A DNA stretch of 64,000 nt from assembly GCA_030762175.1 (NCBI GenBank), contig CM060831.1, positions 145,423,501 through 145,487,500 of the forward strand, read 5' to 3'. The notes beneath the pieces were generated by a model. That model had not been told where the DNA came from and ran no database searches. It was given only the letters and a program-made list of their open reading frames with translations. Both the position numbers and the translations under genes were made by a program. Below, in pieces: positions 44,457 through 56,400 of the stretch (within the stretch, counting starts at the first letter, position 1; each line of letters begins with the position of its first letter). The stretch is from Metallyticus violacea (lineage: Eukaryota > Arthropoda > Insecta > Mantodea > Metallyticidae).

Positions 44457-45679
44457 AGAGGGTCATAAAACTCTAATCAGAGAAAGTAACCCTTATCTGT
44501 TAAGCAAAAAATTGCAGCAGTACTTCCGCTTCGCTTTGTCCAATTGTTCCGATATAGTTGCATAAAGGAGGCTGTATGTAGAAAATTGTGCTATTTCAAA
44601 ATGAAGTATCGAGTTGTTATTAAGTTCTTCACAAAAGAAGGACTAACTCCAAATGAAATTAAACAGCGATTGGACGGTGTATATGGGGAAGCATCCCCCT
44701 TATATACTACCGCAAAAGAATGGGCCAAACTTTTTCGAATGAGCCCAGAAAGCATTGCAGACGAAGAGCGTGCAGGTCGGCCCTAGGAGGTGCTCACTCC
44801 TGAAAACATCGCTCTTGTGGAAGGAGAAATTATGGAAGACCGGCGGCTCAAAGTTACAGAAATAGCAGCAAAGGTTGGACCTTTCTAAAACAACAGTTAT
44901 TCGAATTATTCATGAACATTTAAACATGAATAAGGTTAGTGCCTAGACTTCTTTCCTCAGTCCAAAAGCAGCAACGAGTCATCTGTTGTCAGGCAATTTT
45001 GGAGCTCTGCCGTGGCAACGAGAAAGAAGTTCTGCAAATCATTGTTACAGGAGATGAAACTATGATCCTCTACTATGATTCCTTGTCCAAAGAGAATCAA
45101 TGGAGTGGCATAAACCTGGCGAAGCATCGCCTCTAAAGCCCAAGGTCACTCAGTCAACCAAGAAGATTACGGCCCAAACTTTTGGGACTGTGAAGGAATA
45201 CTCTTCATTGACTTCAAGGAGAGGAACATCACAGTAATTGGGGCCTACTGCACAGACTACTTGCTCCCATCAAAGAGAAAAGGCGAGGAAAGCTGAGTGG
45301 TGGTGTGCGCCTTCTTCACGACAACGCACCCGTGAACACAGTTCTAGTTGTAAAGGAAGCTGTGAAGAAATGTAGCTTCAAGGGAGATCGACCACCCACC
45401 CTACAGCCCAGATCTATCTCCCAGTTACTATTCCCTCTTTTCAAAACTAAAAGGACCTTCGAGGAAGAACATTTATGTGTGACGAAGAAGTGATGGATGC
45501 TGTTTATGCCCATTTTGCAGACAAGACCTCTATTTTGGGCGGGGGAGGTTGAAATGTTAATTTAAAGATATGAGAAGTGTATTGCAATAAAGGGTAACTA
45601 TATTGAAAGGTGAAATATAGTTTTTGTCTTTATCATATCTAGAAAATGGTTAGGTCGGAAACTTATGGACCTACCCTCA
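44457..45679 (+). mobile_element. Mariner element (subfamily 1, copy 2), inactive
   Basis: The right end is clear (CGGAAACTTATGGACCTACCCTCA, then TA at 45680-45681). The left end is decayed (GAGGGTCATAAAACTC). The transposase relic runs from the ATG at 44601 (MKYRVVIKFFTKEGLTPNEI) to the TGA at 45491-45493. It keeps ERAGRP, IIHEHLNMNKVS, GDET near 45051-45062 and LLHDNAPVNT near 45308-45337. The third aspartate block is frameshifted (around 45395-45440). A segment of about 25 bases before the LLHDNAP block is missing relative to copy 1. Stops occur at 44784-44786 and elsewhere. Confidence 0.92.
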
Positions 45680-45684
45680 TACAT

Positions 45685-45742
45685 GACGACGACGATGATA
45701 ATGATGATAAAAAGAAGAAGGAGGAGGAGGAGGAGGAGGAAG
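45685..45742. repeat. GAC/GAT/GAA/GGA compound microsatellite
   Basis: Trinucleotide-rich purine tract directly after the mariner end. Confidence 0.9.
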
Positions 45743-46319
45743 ATCATCTGATTAGCTATTACAAGAAGTATTAGTACTTATGGTAAGCTTTTTTTATGTT
45801 TTAAAGATTTTCCAGTAGCGAAAAGGCATGTAATTGAAATTTCTAAAACAGTTTAGCTAGAATTGCCCTCATGAATTCTATGCAGCGTTAGATTGGTTGT
45901 AACCTGAGCAACTAGAAAATAATGAGTGGGCTTTAATCCAGTGTGTGCCAACATAATTGCCAACCACCTACGGTCATTTAAACTTCGTCGTCAACAGTAA
46001 ATATTTCGAAACGTTTACATTCGGCAACAATTATTACAGGTAGTAAAGCCAGTTCCGTGACATACGCACTCAAGAGTTGGATCCAACGAAATACTCAAGC
46101 TGTCCTATTGTTTCTCTTTTCACTGTGGTCCAACACAACATCTCTACCGCCTGGTCGAATTTTTGAGCAGTAGCGCAACAAAAAAACAGCCATGCATAGA
46201 AACCTTCAGTTTTAATTCCAGTGGCCCGCTGTAGAATACAACCCAATGTCACCAGTACAGTCCGGATTTATAGCAAAACGCCGGTCTCAGAAAAGATCTA
46301 AGAGTGCAGAAAAGGTATT
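45743..46319. other. Spacer, nothing recognised
   Basis: No coding or repeat similarity seen. Confidence 0.45.
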
Positions 46320-46629
46320 TGTTTTGTTTTGTTTTTTTTTTTTTTTTTGAATGGTTTATTTATGGACGCTCTTTAACAGCTCAGGTCATCAGCGTCCCAT
46401 TCAACTCAGGGCGTGAAACGGCCGACAAATTTTGCTCAGAGGCCTCTACTTTCAGGCTTGAGGTACTTTTTCGTGCCGTAAATGTACGACACGGGACCCA
46501 CGGCTTTACTTCCCTTCCGAAGGAAGCCATACTTAGGATTTTTACGCCCCGAAAAAATCCATCGGTCCTGGCCGGGTTCGAACCCGCGATCTTGGCAAAC
46601 ATGGTAACCACTACACCACCAGGACCGAC
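46320..46629 (-). mobile_element. SINE family A, copy 8
   Basis: Minus-orientation copy with a T-rich plus-strand tail (46320-46348) and a 9-base duplication AAAGGTATT (46311-46319 and 46630-46638). About 13 bases of the anticodon region are missing (CTTGGCAAACATGG); both boxes remain. Confidence 0.94.
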
Positions 46630-46638
46630 AAAGGTATT

Positions 46639-47404
46639 CGTGAACTAAGGTAAGTTTTATTTTTGCTTTTGGGGGGGGAAGGTACTTTGTTGACTATTTC
46701 CAGGCAAACAATGGCTGGTTGCAGAACTTCTAAGAATGTATAGAACTGGAGGGCACAAAATTATTGATTAAGATTATTTCAAACGAAGCGCATACTTGAA
46801 GATGATGAACAACGAACTGCAGAATCGGCCTAAGCCTTATAGCAATAATCGGTTCAATATATGGCAAATATTAACATGTACTATGTTGCTGTGGCCAATG
46901 TTAGTGATGGCGATTTCCAATACTTCTAATTAGACATCCGAGTGAAATCCTTTCCTTTTCAGAGAAGCGCGTATTCTGGACTGACATCAGTCGTCTCTCT
47001 TCATTGAATACACATTTCTGTGTAGCATATGTTTATCGTCGATGTGTTGATTACCCTGAATTTTTAATTGCCCCTATGGACAATATAAGATAAGTGGGTT
47101 GTTCTACAGGTACATGTAAACTAAAAAGATGGCAGCACTATATTGTTTTCAACGTTATGTTGGCAACATGGTGACTGTTGAGAAATTATCTACAGCTCCA
47201 TAAACCGTTACGAACCTTAGTATGTGTTTGATAGCATTTTTTTTTTCTTAAATTAAAAAAAGACTTTAAACTTGGGGAAATTCGAATTTGGTGTAATAAT
47301 AAAAATTTACTTTTTGAAAACGGTAACGCCCGCAGAAAATATAACGAGTTTGACAAACATTACAGCAAATCTGCCTTGCAACCAGAGAAAGCGCACTTAA
47401 AAGT
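46639..47404. other. AT-rich spacer
   Basis: Nothing recognised. Confidence 0.5.
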
Positions 47405-47702
47405 TGTTTTTTTTATTTGGTTTATTTAAGGACGCTCTTTAACATCTCAGGCTATCAGCGCCCCATTCTATTCAGGGCTTGAAACGGCCAACAAATTTTA
47501 CTCAGAGGCCTTTTTATTCAGGCTTGAGATTCTTTTTTGTGCCGTAAATCTACGACACGGGACCCACGGCTTTACTTCCCCTCCGAAAGCAGTCATACTT
47601 AGAAGTTTTACACTGGAAAAATTCATCGATCCTGGCCGGGATTGAACCCGCGATCTGGGATTTAAAGGAAAATATGGTTACGACTACACCACCAGAACCG
47701 CC
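47405..47702 (-). mobile_element. SINE family A, copy 9
   Basis: Full-length but more diverged minus-orientation copy; the palindrome reads CTCCGAAAGC and box B GGATTGAACCC on the plus strand. Possible short duplication CCAGAGAAAG/CCAGAAAG, uncertain. Confidence 0.9.
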
Positions 47703-47753
47703 TCTCCAGAAAGATAAAAATAATCCCTGCAGCTGGAATGATTATGCTGACTG

Positions 47754-47990
47754 TTGGATTGCAAGAGAAAAACCTTAACCGATAATAATTTTGCTATGCT
47801 ATTGGAGCAATTAAACGACGCGATCGAGGACTGCCGTCGTTTGGCGATGACAACTGTCCTATTTCATCTCGATAATGCTGCTAACACGAAAGAAATGCTC
47901 ATCAAAGGAAAAGGTTGTCGCCGTAAGATTGCGTGTTATTCAGAGCTGTAAAAAATACCATTTTATGGATGGGATAAATAATCGCTGAAA
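47754..47990 (+). pseudogene. Mariner-like transposase relic (second aspartate block)
   Basis: Open frame with LLEQLNDAIEDCRRL and TTVLFHLDNAANTKEMLIKG, matching the block around the second catalytic aspartate (VLFHQDNAPAH). It then jumps to TPFYGWDK/HFMDGIN near 47955-47980, the C-terminal block also seen at 10090-10120. The third aspartate block between them is deleted. Same subfamily as the 9970-10175 relic. Confidence 0.6.
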
Positions 47991-48794
47991 TAAATGTGTA
48001 ATTGGAAAGCAGCTAAATAATAAACAATTACACAAACACTCTTTATTTTGTACTTATCAAACAGCTCTAGTATTTAGGCCAGGAGAAGTACCAGGTCAAG
48101 GACCTCTACATTTCCTTTCCTGTAAATTAGGTACGATAGTTAGAAAGTGAAATGGTGTCCCATCGTGTTTGAACCACATCTGTTACCTTTGATAGAGGGT
48201 ATACTCCCTCAATACACCAGACAAACTGTGTGAAAATAATAACGTAAACAATACTTAGGTAGTGTGTTTGGTAGAACGCAAGGCTCTACAAGGCTGTCAC
48301 CTCCAATTCCTTCCCACCTATTTGTACAAAATGAATGCTGGTGCCTCAGTTCCATTATTACAAATTAATTTACGTCTGCCCTACAATGGGAAGATAAATG
48401 GAAGTCGCACAGTTTTGGTCAGCATTATCTGGTGTGAAAATATTGCATTTTTAAGTTTTTATTAGCATCCTGTATATTTTATCGTAACCGATGTAGATCG
48501 TTTTACGATTAAAAGCGAACGTTTTGCTGTTTTATTTCAACATGCACTTCCTCCTAGGTCACAGAAAATTTCTCTCGTCCAGTTGACACCCAACCTGTGC
48601 AAAGAGAACAGAAAACTAGTTCACGTGAGCTATTTTGAAACAGAAAAGGTGTAAGTCAAACTCGTGTATCGATTTGATACGGTTGGATTGAATTACTGAT
48701 AGTGTATTGAATTTCTCTATAGAGACGGGGACAAAGCCAATGTGGGACGCTGGTGTTGCACCATCTACTCTGAAATTTACATTATCTAAGCCTT
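47991..48794. other. Stretch without recognised features
   Basis: CATCCTGTATATTTT at about 48469 resembles a DUF4817-element terminus but no partner was found. Confidence 0.4.
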
Positions 48795-48935
48795 ACTCGT
48801 AGACCCAAGATCGTGGGTTCATACCCGGCCAGGGTCGAAGGATTTTTTTTCTGCATAAAAATCATAAATAAGTATGACTTCCTTCATAAGGGGAGTAAAG
48901 CCGTAGGTCCCGTGTCGTAGATTTACGTTATACAT
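48795..48935 (+). mobile_element. SINE family A, copy 10, fragment
   Basis: Plus-orientation fragment starting inside the tRNA head (ACCCAAGATCGTGGGTTCAT, box B, GGCCAGGGTCGAAGG) and continuing to GGTCCCGTGTCGTAGATTTACG. The box A part and the 3' third are missing. Confidence 0.85.
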
Positions 48936-49169
48936 AAAAAAATTACAAATAAACAGTAACAACGAACATAGAAAAAAACAATAAGTGTTTAAATAAAATG
49001 AAATTAAACTATACTGTACCTTTTTCATTTTTTATATTTTTAAAAGAAAGGAAAATGCAGTAGCTTATTTTTATGCTAATCATATTGTAAACATTATTCC
49101 TTAAAATTGACACGGAATACTCAATAATAATAATTAATATTTTATCTGGCACTTTGGGAATTTTACATA

Positions 49170-50306
49170 CACAGGACGGGTAAAAAGTCACTACCCAGTT
49201 TAATGAAAAAACACTGCAATAAAATTAACGGTTTATTGAAGCTACATGATATTGTTTATAAATGCGTTTCTCATATTGTTTCCATCTCTATAGACGATCT
49301 AGGAAGCTTCGGCATACTTGCTAGCACAATCGCGTGTTTATATCGATGTCTTCAAAATCATTTTGAATAGTTTCTTTTAAGTCCTCTTGTGTTTGTGGTT
49401 TTGTAGCACAGACTTTATCTTTAATGTAGGCCCAAAAGAAAAAAAGCCATTAGTAAGATCTGGTGATCTAGGTGACATTTCTATTGGCCCTAGCATTCAA
49501 TAACAGGAATAGACTCATCCAGGTAGCTTCGCACATGCATAATGTGGTGGAGCGCCATCATGTTGAAAGTACAGTAAGTTAAACTTATCTGTAATACATT
49601 TATAGCCCTGGAACGATATAGATAGCTAACATTTTCATGTTTATCTCTCCAGTAAATGTACCATCAATAACCAAGGCCCAATAACTCTATGACATGAGAT
49701 TCCACCCCAAACAGTAACACCAGGTTGATTTAGTTGCTTCTCAAAGACAAGTCTGTAGTTCTCGGGAAACCAATACGTGCAGTTGTATCTGTTGACGTGG
49801 TCTGTTAATTTGAAAGATATCCCATCACCCCAAATTAAGAAACAACAACAAGAAACAACTCGTTTCATTAACCCTCTTTTCACTTAAGGTATTCTCGCAA
49901 AATTGACCTACCTGACCCGGGGCACCGCCACAGATCCAGTATCCTCCAAACGTTTTCGTAAATTGTGGACTGCCTTCCGTGATGGTTGAACAAAGTCGAA
50001 ATGTTTATCCCATTCACTAATTATTAAATTACAGCCGCCTTAGTAACAGGTTATTAAAGCAAAAACACTTTCTGCAGTTGTAAACATTTCCACAATCACG
50101 AATCAACAATAACAAATAAACATCGGTTGGTGGATTGAACACCAAAGCACTCTACTGGTTATATAAGAAACTATCAGATACGAACAAAAAGACGCGTACT
50201 TTAAATCGATAGAAACAAAAGACGCGTAATTTAAATCGATGGAAAGATCACCACCAAATTCGTCAATTTCTGTTCACAAAGGATAGCGACTTTTGGCCCA
50301 CCTGTA
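49170..50306 (-). mobile_element. DUF4817-type DDE transposon with both ends (F)
   Basis: Terminal inverted repeats of about 28 bases: ACAGGACGGGTAAAAAGTCA at the left and, reversed, ACAGGTGGGCCAAAAGTCGC at the right. The length of 1.14 kb is on the short side for an autonomous element of this group. The gene inside is on the minus strand and broken. No TA or other target duplication could be established. Confidence 0.8.
49227..50087 (-). pseudogene. DUF4817-type transposase pseudogene (in F)
   Basis: From the ATG at 50087: MFTTAESVFALITCY and RKAVHNLRKRLEDTGSVAVP (DUF4817 helix-turn-helix). Then HVNRYNCTYWFPENYRLVFE, KQLNQPGVTVWGGISCHRVI (catalytic strand after the first aspartate, here in WGDGISF), then QHDGAPPHYACA with the second aspartate (49548-49570). 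The third acidic block is frameshifted (SPDLT). The tail DLKETIQNDFEDIDINTRLC and LDRLWRWKQYEKRIYKQYHV ends with a TAA at 49218-49232. Stops and frameshifts are scattered. The middle 80 codons (49641-49883) remain open. Confidence 0.8.
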
Positions 50307-50438
50307 TTATGTCAGTTTACAAAAATATTTGCAATTGTTCCTCTTGAACCAACAAAAGACCTAAAAAAAGAAATATGCTATTGCTGACTCACTGATTTTA
50401 TATATTAAAAATAGTTTGTCATCTGCTCACTTCAAATC

Positions 50439-50590
50439 GTCGGTCCTGGTGGTCTAGTGGTAACCATACTTTTGCCTCGTAGACTCATCATAGCGTGTTC
50501 AATACCGCGGGTAGGCGGATTTTTTCGGGCGTAAAAATCATAAACGCGGCTTCCTTCGGAAGGAAAGTTAAGCTGTGGATCCCGTGTCGG

Positions 50591-50632
<42 letters not shown>

Positions 50633-51032
50633 TGAATGGTGTCTAACGCTCGTTTTTACCACTGAGGCACCACAGGCGGTGGGCACTGATGATACATGAG
50701 GTGAAATTATATATTTCTTAAGGAAGGAAACGTTCCAGACCTAAGTGAGTATCTCCCTGGCATTTGCCATTTATGAGGACTGAAGAAAAGCTGGAAAAAA
50801 CCTGTCAAGGAGGATAGTCTTGGTGGGATTCGAACTCCAGACCTCCAACTCACTAGTCCGCGCCATAATGACTTCGGCCATCCGTGGCGGCCCCGTGTTG
50901 TAGATTTACGACACATAAAAGAACCTGAAGCCTGAAAGAAGAGGCCTCTGAGCAAAATTTATCGGCCGTTTCTGGGACGCTGATGACCTGAGATGTTAAA
51001 GAGCTTCCATATATAAACTATATAATAAATAA
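50439..51032 (+). mobile_element. SINE family A, copy 11, split by a nested SINE B
   Basis: The outer SINE A reads from CGGTCCTGGTGGTCTAGTGG at 50439 to GGATCCCGTGTCG at 50589, and resumes at 50892 with CCCGTGTTGTAGATTTACGA to the 3' end near 51002. A perfect 12-base duplication TCACTTCAAATC (50427-50438 and 51033-51044) brackets the whole composite, so SINE A inserted first and SINE B later. Confidence 0.95.
50590..50891 (-). mobile_element. SINE family B, copy 3, nested, with (AAT)n tail
   Basis: Minus-orientation SINE B with head CCGCCACGGATGGCCGAAGT, box B TGGAGTTCGAATCCCACC and the family body. It ends in (AAT)n, seen as (ATT)n at 50590-50632 on the plus strand, which is therefore its 3' tail. 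The 9-base duplication CCCGTGTCG (50581-50589) and CCCGTGTTG (50892-50900, one mismatch) lies inside SINE A. Confidence 0.94.
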
Positions 51033-51044
51033 TCACTTCAAATC

Positions 51045-51578
51045 TACAGTTGGATTGACGATCTCGCTGAAAACTGCACTCAAGCAAAATAAATCATTAT
51101 TAAGTTACTAATGTCAATATATTTTTTAAATATCTAACAGCAAAGCATGCTTTATTTAATTTAATACCTATTATATAATCGGTAGAGAGTTACAGGATAG
51201 TGTCTAAAACATCGCCTAAAATGTAGCTGTCATTGTAGAATATGAGGTACAAATATTGCAATTAAAATTTAAATAAATTAAAGTATTTTCTATAAGTATA
51301 GAAAAGCAATTTATCTACATTTACTAATAAATTATTAGTTGCACACTAATAGTTAAATTCTTTTACAACACTTATTACTTTGAACCTCAAAGAATTCACA
51401 TCACTGCCATAGAACATGTACTACCATGGACGCGACGCTGCCTTAACATCAACCATTCATGTCTAGAGTTACGAAGTGAAAAACAGCAGGTTTTAGTCAT
51501 CCAGCCACAAACTCTAACCCACTCACTCTTTATATCATTAGCATGTGTGCTGAGACATTCAACATTAATATCATTAAA

Positions 51579-51579
<1 letters not shown>
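51045..51579. other. AT-rich spacer
   Basis: Nothing recognised. Confidence 0.5.

Positions 51580-51611
<32 letters not shown>
51580..51611. repeat. (AT)n microsatellite
   Basis: About 15 uninterrupted AT units. Confidence 0.96.
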
Positions 51612-51615
<4 letters not shown>

Positions 51616-52451
51616 ATAAAGTTACAGCTATTCGTGTAGTTTTAATAATTTTTAACAATTTCGTTTCATATGGAACAATGTACAACAGCTATATTCACCT
51701 TACACAACTGTCTAAAATATCTGTACTGTATATTCATGCATAATGTTGTGAAATGTTTCGCCTGATGATCGATGACATCACGAGTGACAATTCAAACACC
51801 TTTGTCACTCCTTATCGTCTGTTGGGGCATTTGTGGACATAGTCGGAGTAAAAAGCTGCGGACACGCCACAGTGAGACTTAAATTGATGCTAGGCATTAC
51901 GATCCTGCTGGACGTTCCCTTAAACAAGATAAATGAGATGCGACGCTTCTGTATGTTCAACATTATCGTTTGAGGGAGCCTTTGTGGCATGACAACGGCC
52001 TAGGAATTTATAACATCTTATTTTGATGTATGGGGGCCATTTATAGTGCGGCTTGTCGGTCTCGCGGGCCCGGTCGGCCATTTAGATTATACCTCAGCGG
52101 AGCAGCACCCAATGCTGATGGCGAATACCCCTCCCCGCGTTCCTCCATTGCCTCTGCGATGGATTTATTGGTTTTGTGCCCTCTCGTGGAGGTCCTGGCA
52201 AGAAATAGGCGACCAGTACTCCTATCCCACGCCGCTGTGAGTGATGTTGACTTAGACCTGTATTCAATCATCGCATTATAAATTATTTCTGAGGTATAAC
52301 CTACGAGTAGGGTGCAAAAACATTTCCCGTTTTGGCAAAGTCCGATAATCAAAAACACTGTGCTTGGGCATCACAAGAAAGAATTAGCTTAATGACTTCT
52401 TCTTCTGCCTTTTCAAGGATTGGGCTTATCCTGTTTGGCGCCAAAGGTAAT
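51612..52451. other. Spacer with a GC-richer patch at 52030-52250
   Basis: The patch gives overlapping frames on both strands (for example 52041-52358 minus, 105 codons). None has a recognised motif and it has no partner in the window. It may be part of an unidentified repeat. Confidence 0.4.
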
Positions 52452-52690
52452 TTATTCTTTAAATTTATCTTTCCACTTAGTTCTCGGTCGTCCTACATTC
52501 CGCCTTCCATTTGATTTAAAAAGAAAAGTTTGTTGTGGTAGTCCATCACGGGACATTTGATTGATGTGCTCTTGCCAGTTCTTTTGGTGGTGAACTGCAT
52601 CTTGTATCATACTACTTCTTATATCTGTACTTCTCAATTTATCTCTTAAAAATGCTCCTAATAAACTTCATATATCTCATGTCAGATATT
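52452..52690 (-). pseudogene. LINE ORF2 C-terminal relic (minus)
   Basis: The minus strand reads LRDKLRSTDIRSSMIQDAV then KNWQEHINQMSRDGLPQQTF and NGRRNVGRPRTKWKDKF. This is the C-terminal tail seen after the reverse transcriptase in Jockey/RTE-like LINEs: 'R..IR..L', 'W..H+.RM', 'GRR..GRPR..W'. An M-R-Y-M-K stretch just upstream (52650-52690) fits the preceding block. No reverse-transcriptase core is found at higher coordinates. Confidence 0.78.
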
Positions 52691-53589
52691 TTAATTTTAT
52701 TTTTATCTTTTTTCCTCATTGCCCGGGTTACTATAGAGTACCGTTGGTTTCGATACAATCCGGGTTTGATCTCCTTCCTCATTAAATTTTCCCAAGTACC
52801 TATTGATTATGAGTTATATTTTATTACATTATTTCTAGAACTTGGGTCAAATTATAGAAGGATAGGTAGCATCCCAGATGAATGACACAAAGAATTAAAA
52901 AAAATCGATTCCGCAGTTTTTAATTACAGCGCATATAGACAGATAGAGCCAAACAAGTATTGACCATTCACACGGCCTTTTCATAAGTGAAAATAACGCT
53001 AGTTGTGAATAGCTGGTAGATATTCTGTTATTGAATTATTTTACTATTTTACTAAAAACTACTAACTTTTCCTTGGTGAAAATGCCTGCAGCTTAGGGTT
53101 AATCCTTATCCAATGTCTGTATGTGCTAAAGCCACGTGCAGTTATAGGTTTATTCGTTGATAATAAACTGTTGATATAATAAATGCACACTCACTAGGAA
53201 AATGGAAAATGTATAGCAAAGAGCCTTTGAACAAATAATTTGCAAATACAGGAAATCTTCCGTTCAAAAACGCATCAAGATATGTCAGCAAAATTTGGGG
53301 GACTGTTCTGTATCTTATGGTACAGTAAACAGAAGATGTAAGCCGTGATTAGCTCGCAATGGTTCTTGAAAAATTGTCACAACAGAAAATAATCATAAAA
53401 TAAATGCATGAGTTTATGTTACAAGATGGATGATAACTAAGAAATGTGGTTCATAGGTTTCCAGCCTGACAATTCATTGTTACGACATTCTGCTATTCAC
53501 ATTTATCAGGAGCGTGAACCCTTTGGAGCTACACGAAGCTATACGAGTTACATAATACAGCGTGATGTTTAAAACTGAATACAGACAGT
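52691..53589. other. AT-rich stretch, nothing recognised
   Basis: No coding or repeat similarity seen. Confidence 0.5.
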
Positions 53590-54470
53590 GATTACATTTT
53601 TAACTAAAGAAAGACTTTCATTCAGTAATATTAAACAGCGCCTTGACGGTGTGTTCCCCTTCATATTTTGCTGTGAAAGAGTGATCAAACATTTTGGTTA
53701 GACAGAGCCTTGAAGATGACTCACATGAGGGTATGCTGGTGGATGTCTTGAGGTAAGAAAACATCTCCCTTGTCACCTGATTGAGAGATGTCTGAAGACA
53801 AAAGAAATAACTGCAAGGTGGGAACTTTTTAAAACTACTGTGTCTGGCATCCTTCATCAACATTTACATGTGCTTAAGGTTCGTGCAAGATGGTGCCCCG
53901 AATTCTATTAACAGTTGAAATGTCAAGTGGAATGTTGTCAGGCATTTTTTAACTTTTGCGATGGTAACGAGAGGGCAGTTTTGGAACCCATCTTCACAGG
54001 GGACGAAACTATGCACCTCTAGTATGACCTCCATCCTTAGAAAATCAATGGAAAGAAGGAATACGGCTGGGGCACTCTGTAGAAACGCTTAGGTCCCACA
54101 ATCCACGAAGAACATCATGGAGACAATTTTTTGGGACTGCAGAGGAAGTCCCTCGATAAGACTTCAAAGAAAGGGAGAGAACGATGACTAGGGGGTACTG
54201 TGATGAGTTACTGCATCAATTACGCTATGTCATCAAGGAAAAGAGGTGTGGAATGCTGAGTCGAAAAGTTCGAGTATGGCATGACTATGAACCAGTCCAC
54301 ATGAGTGCTGCTGCCAAGGCTGTTGGGAATATTTGTAGCTTCCAGAAGCTGGAGCATCCACCATACAGCCCAGATCTCATTGCTACGATCTATGAAGTGT
54401 TTTCAACAATTAAATCCGGCCTTTGAGGGCGGGGTTCACAAATGATGAGTTGGAAGCTGGCGAAAAGACA
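53590..54470 (+). pseudogene. Mariner transposase pseudogene, diverged relative of subfamily 1
   Basis: The order matches subfamily 1 but with more substitutions: VITFLTKERLSFSNIKQRL.GV near 53590-53650, a decayed hinge, HLHVLKVRARWCP near 53860-53900 and FTGDETMHL near 53992-54020 (first aspartate). Then FWDCRGSP, GYCDELLHQLRYVIKEKRCG, VWHDYEPVHMSAAAKAVGNI (second aspartate; N of DN replaced by Y) and EHPPYSPDLIATIYEVFSTI, where the APSD part with the third aspartate is altered. Frameshifts and stops throughout. No terminal repeats recognised. Confidence 0.85.
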
Positions 54471-54637
54471 AACAATAGCGAATACCAGCAAGATGAAAAA
54501 GGAATCAAAGGGCACAGGTTAGTAAAGAATAAGAAAATAGCTAACAAATGAGAAAAGTGACAATAAGATGACCGTTGTTCATTAGATGATTAGAATATAA
54601 TTAAAAGAAGAGAGAAAAAGACAAAGGTACATAAAAA

Positions 54638-54902
54638 TAGTCGGTCCTGGTAGTAACCATACTTGCCTCCTAAACCCAAGATCGCGGGTTCAATCCCGGC
54701 CAGGGTCGATGGATTTTTTCAGGCGTAAAAATTGAAAGTATGGTTCCTTCGGAAGGGAAATAAAGCCGTGGGTTCCAGGTCGTAGATTTCCGGCATGATA
54801 AAGTCTGAAAAAAGAGGCCTCTGAGCAAAATTTATACGCCCCAAATTGAATGGAACGTTGATGAGATGTTAAAGAGCGTCCGTAAATAAACAAAATCAAT
54901 CC
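54638..54902 (+). mobile_element. SINE family A, copy 12
   Basis: Plus-orientation copy flanked by a 9-base duplication ACATAAAAA (54629-54637 and 54903-54911). About 8 bases are missing from box A (CCTGGTAGTAACC), and the middle has small deletions. Confidence 0.94.
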
Positions 54903-54911
54903 ACATAAAAA

Positions 54912-56244
54912 GTTTAGAATTTGATAAAACGATCTCTCGGTTCTCTATCTGAGCTATTAGATAGATTGAGTTGGATCGTGTTTATCCACAATAAATGCCT
55001 AAACCAAATACGCATTTCTCTCTTCGTGAAAAGCGATATCGCACGCCCTACGTCAGTTTTCCACTCAGTAAAATAATGCTAGTTCCTGGAAAAGACCCGT
55101 AAACCCCACAGCGGCACTAGCTAATGCACTTAGACCGTTATTGCTGTTGTCGGTACTTTGAAGGGCCGCATCAGAAAGCGGCCAAGATTCAGAAGCGGGG
55201 TCGGTAGTAAAATGCTCCAAGTGTCGAGGAAGGGCAGTGTACTTCTGTTCCTGTATGGATTTCCCTCGCTATTTTTAATACTTCACGGTGCGTCGTTAGC
55301 AGTTGTAATCACGGCGACCAACCTGGTGGAAATTAAAGCCCCTAACACATTAATGCTGCCATGTGCAATTATTTTTTACCCCGAAAGTAAAGCCTCCGAT
55401 GGTAGCAAGTGTGGAACATGCACGAGGTTAGAAATTTTAAGTGAACTTCAATTAAACTATGCGTCAGTGACGGCCCCAGTACCTTTGTAATATTTGCATG
55501 CAAGGATGACAAATAAACTGACATGGAACTTTGGCAAGAGTTACCTCAAACCAAATCTATATATTTTTTTTTAACAGTGAGGATGCAACAGGAGCGAGGA
55601 GAAGGAATGGATGACATAAATAATTTTTTTTTCATAAGAAAATTGAAGCCACAACCTCCATATCCACACAAGTTCAGGTGAATAGATGTTTGAGAAAATT
55701 AATATAAATTTAATATATGTTCAAAATGAATTTGGAAATTGTATTTTTTAGAGTTCTGCTGCAAAATGCAAAATAAAACTTAGTCAACAAATGGTTAAAA
55801 TAATAAACAAAAAATGAGACAATAATTGAATAGGTCGAAAAATGTAACTATAGAGTATCTGGGATATTCAAAACATAAAATGACAACTGACATCATAAGA
55901 AGAAATTTGCGTGCAGTCCTCCGTAAAAAAAATAATAAATTTTAAATGATGCAGGTGATAGCTTCCTGATATTTTAAATAATGGATTCCAATTATGAGTG
56001 TTAAAAATTAAATATTGTCACGTATACGGCACGAAATTACACAATGAAACCATTATAAATTACTTAGAAATGTTTCCCTCTCATAGCAACATATATCGGC
56101 ACACATATCGGCGAAAATAACATCTAAGAATCGGATTACCCCATTATGTGATGATCTATGTCCATAATCCAGTACTCTCGTGCTGCCAGAGATTATTTGA
56201 AGTAAAAATCTCTCAGTGATCAAGTTTTAAGTAGTAGTGTTATA
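54912..56244. other. Stretch without recognised features
   Basis: A 110-codon plus-strand frame (55158-55490) has a basic start and a hydrophobic stretch (VLLFLYGFPSLFLILHGASL) but no recognised family and no supporting signals; probably chance. The rest is AT-rich. Confidence 0.4.
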
Positions 56245-56400
56245 AATAAGAAGCATCCACACACTTCAAACGAACTAAAGGACAACATCCGCAATAGGTA
56301 AATTTAATTTCTCAAACAGGATTAAGAAGAGAAATAAGTTATTTCATATGCAGATGCATCTCCTTAAATACCACGAGTCAGTGTATAACTTTTAAAACCT
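56245..56400 (+). pseudogene. Transposase C-terminal tail relic (DUF4817-type)
   Basis: The plus strand reads YKKHPHTSNELKDNIRN at about 56253-56310. This is the 'VY..NPHT..ELK..I' tail block, closest to that at 28987-29040 (PHTIQELKDNIRQ). Only this block is recognisable. Confidence 0.5.

Noticed and set aside
40505..48480. A single large DUF4817-type element bounded by CAGGACGTTTC at 40512 and CATCCTGTATA at 48469
   Set aside because: The two termini share only a few bases, and the 8 kb between contain unrelated elements.
52030..52250. GC-rich patch as a coding exon
   Set aside because: Frames are open on both strands but neither shows a motif, codon periodicity by eye, or a convincing splice-site pair.
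55158..55490. 110-codon ORF with a hydrophobic segment
   Set aside because: A possible membrane protein on composition alone; no family resemblance, no start-context or exon support.
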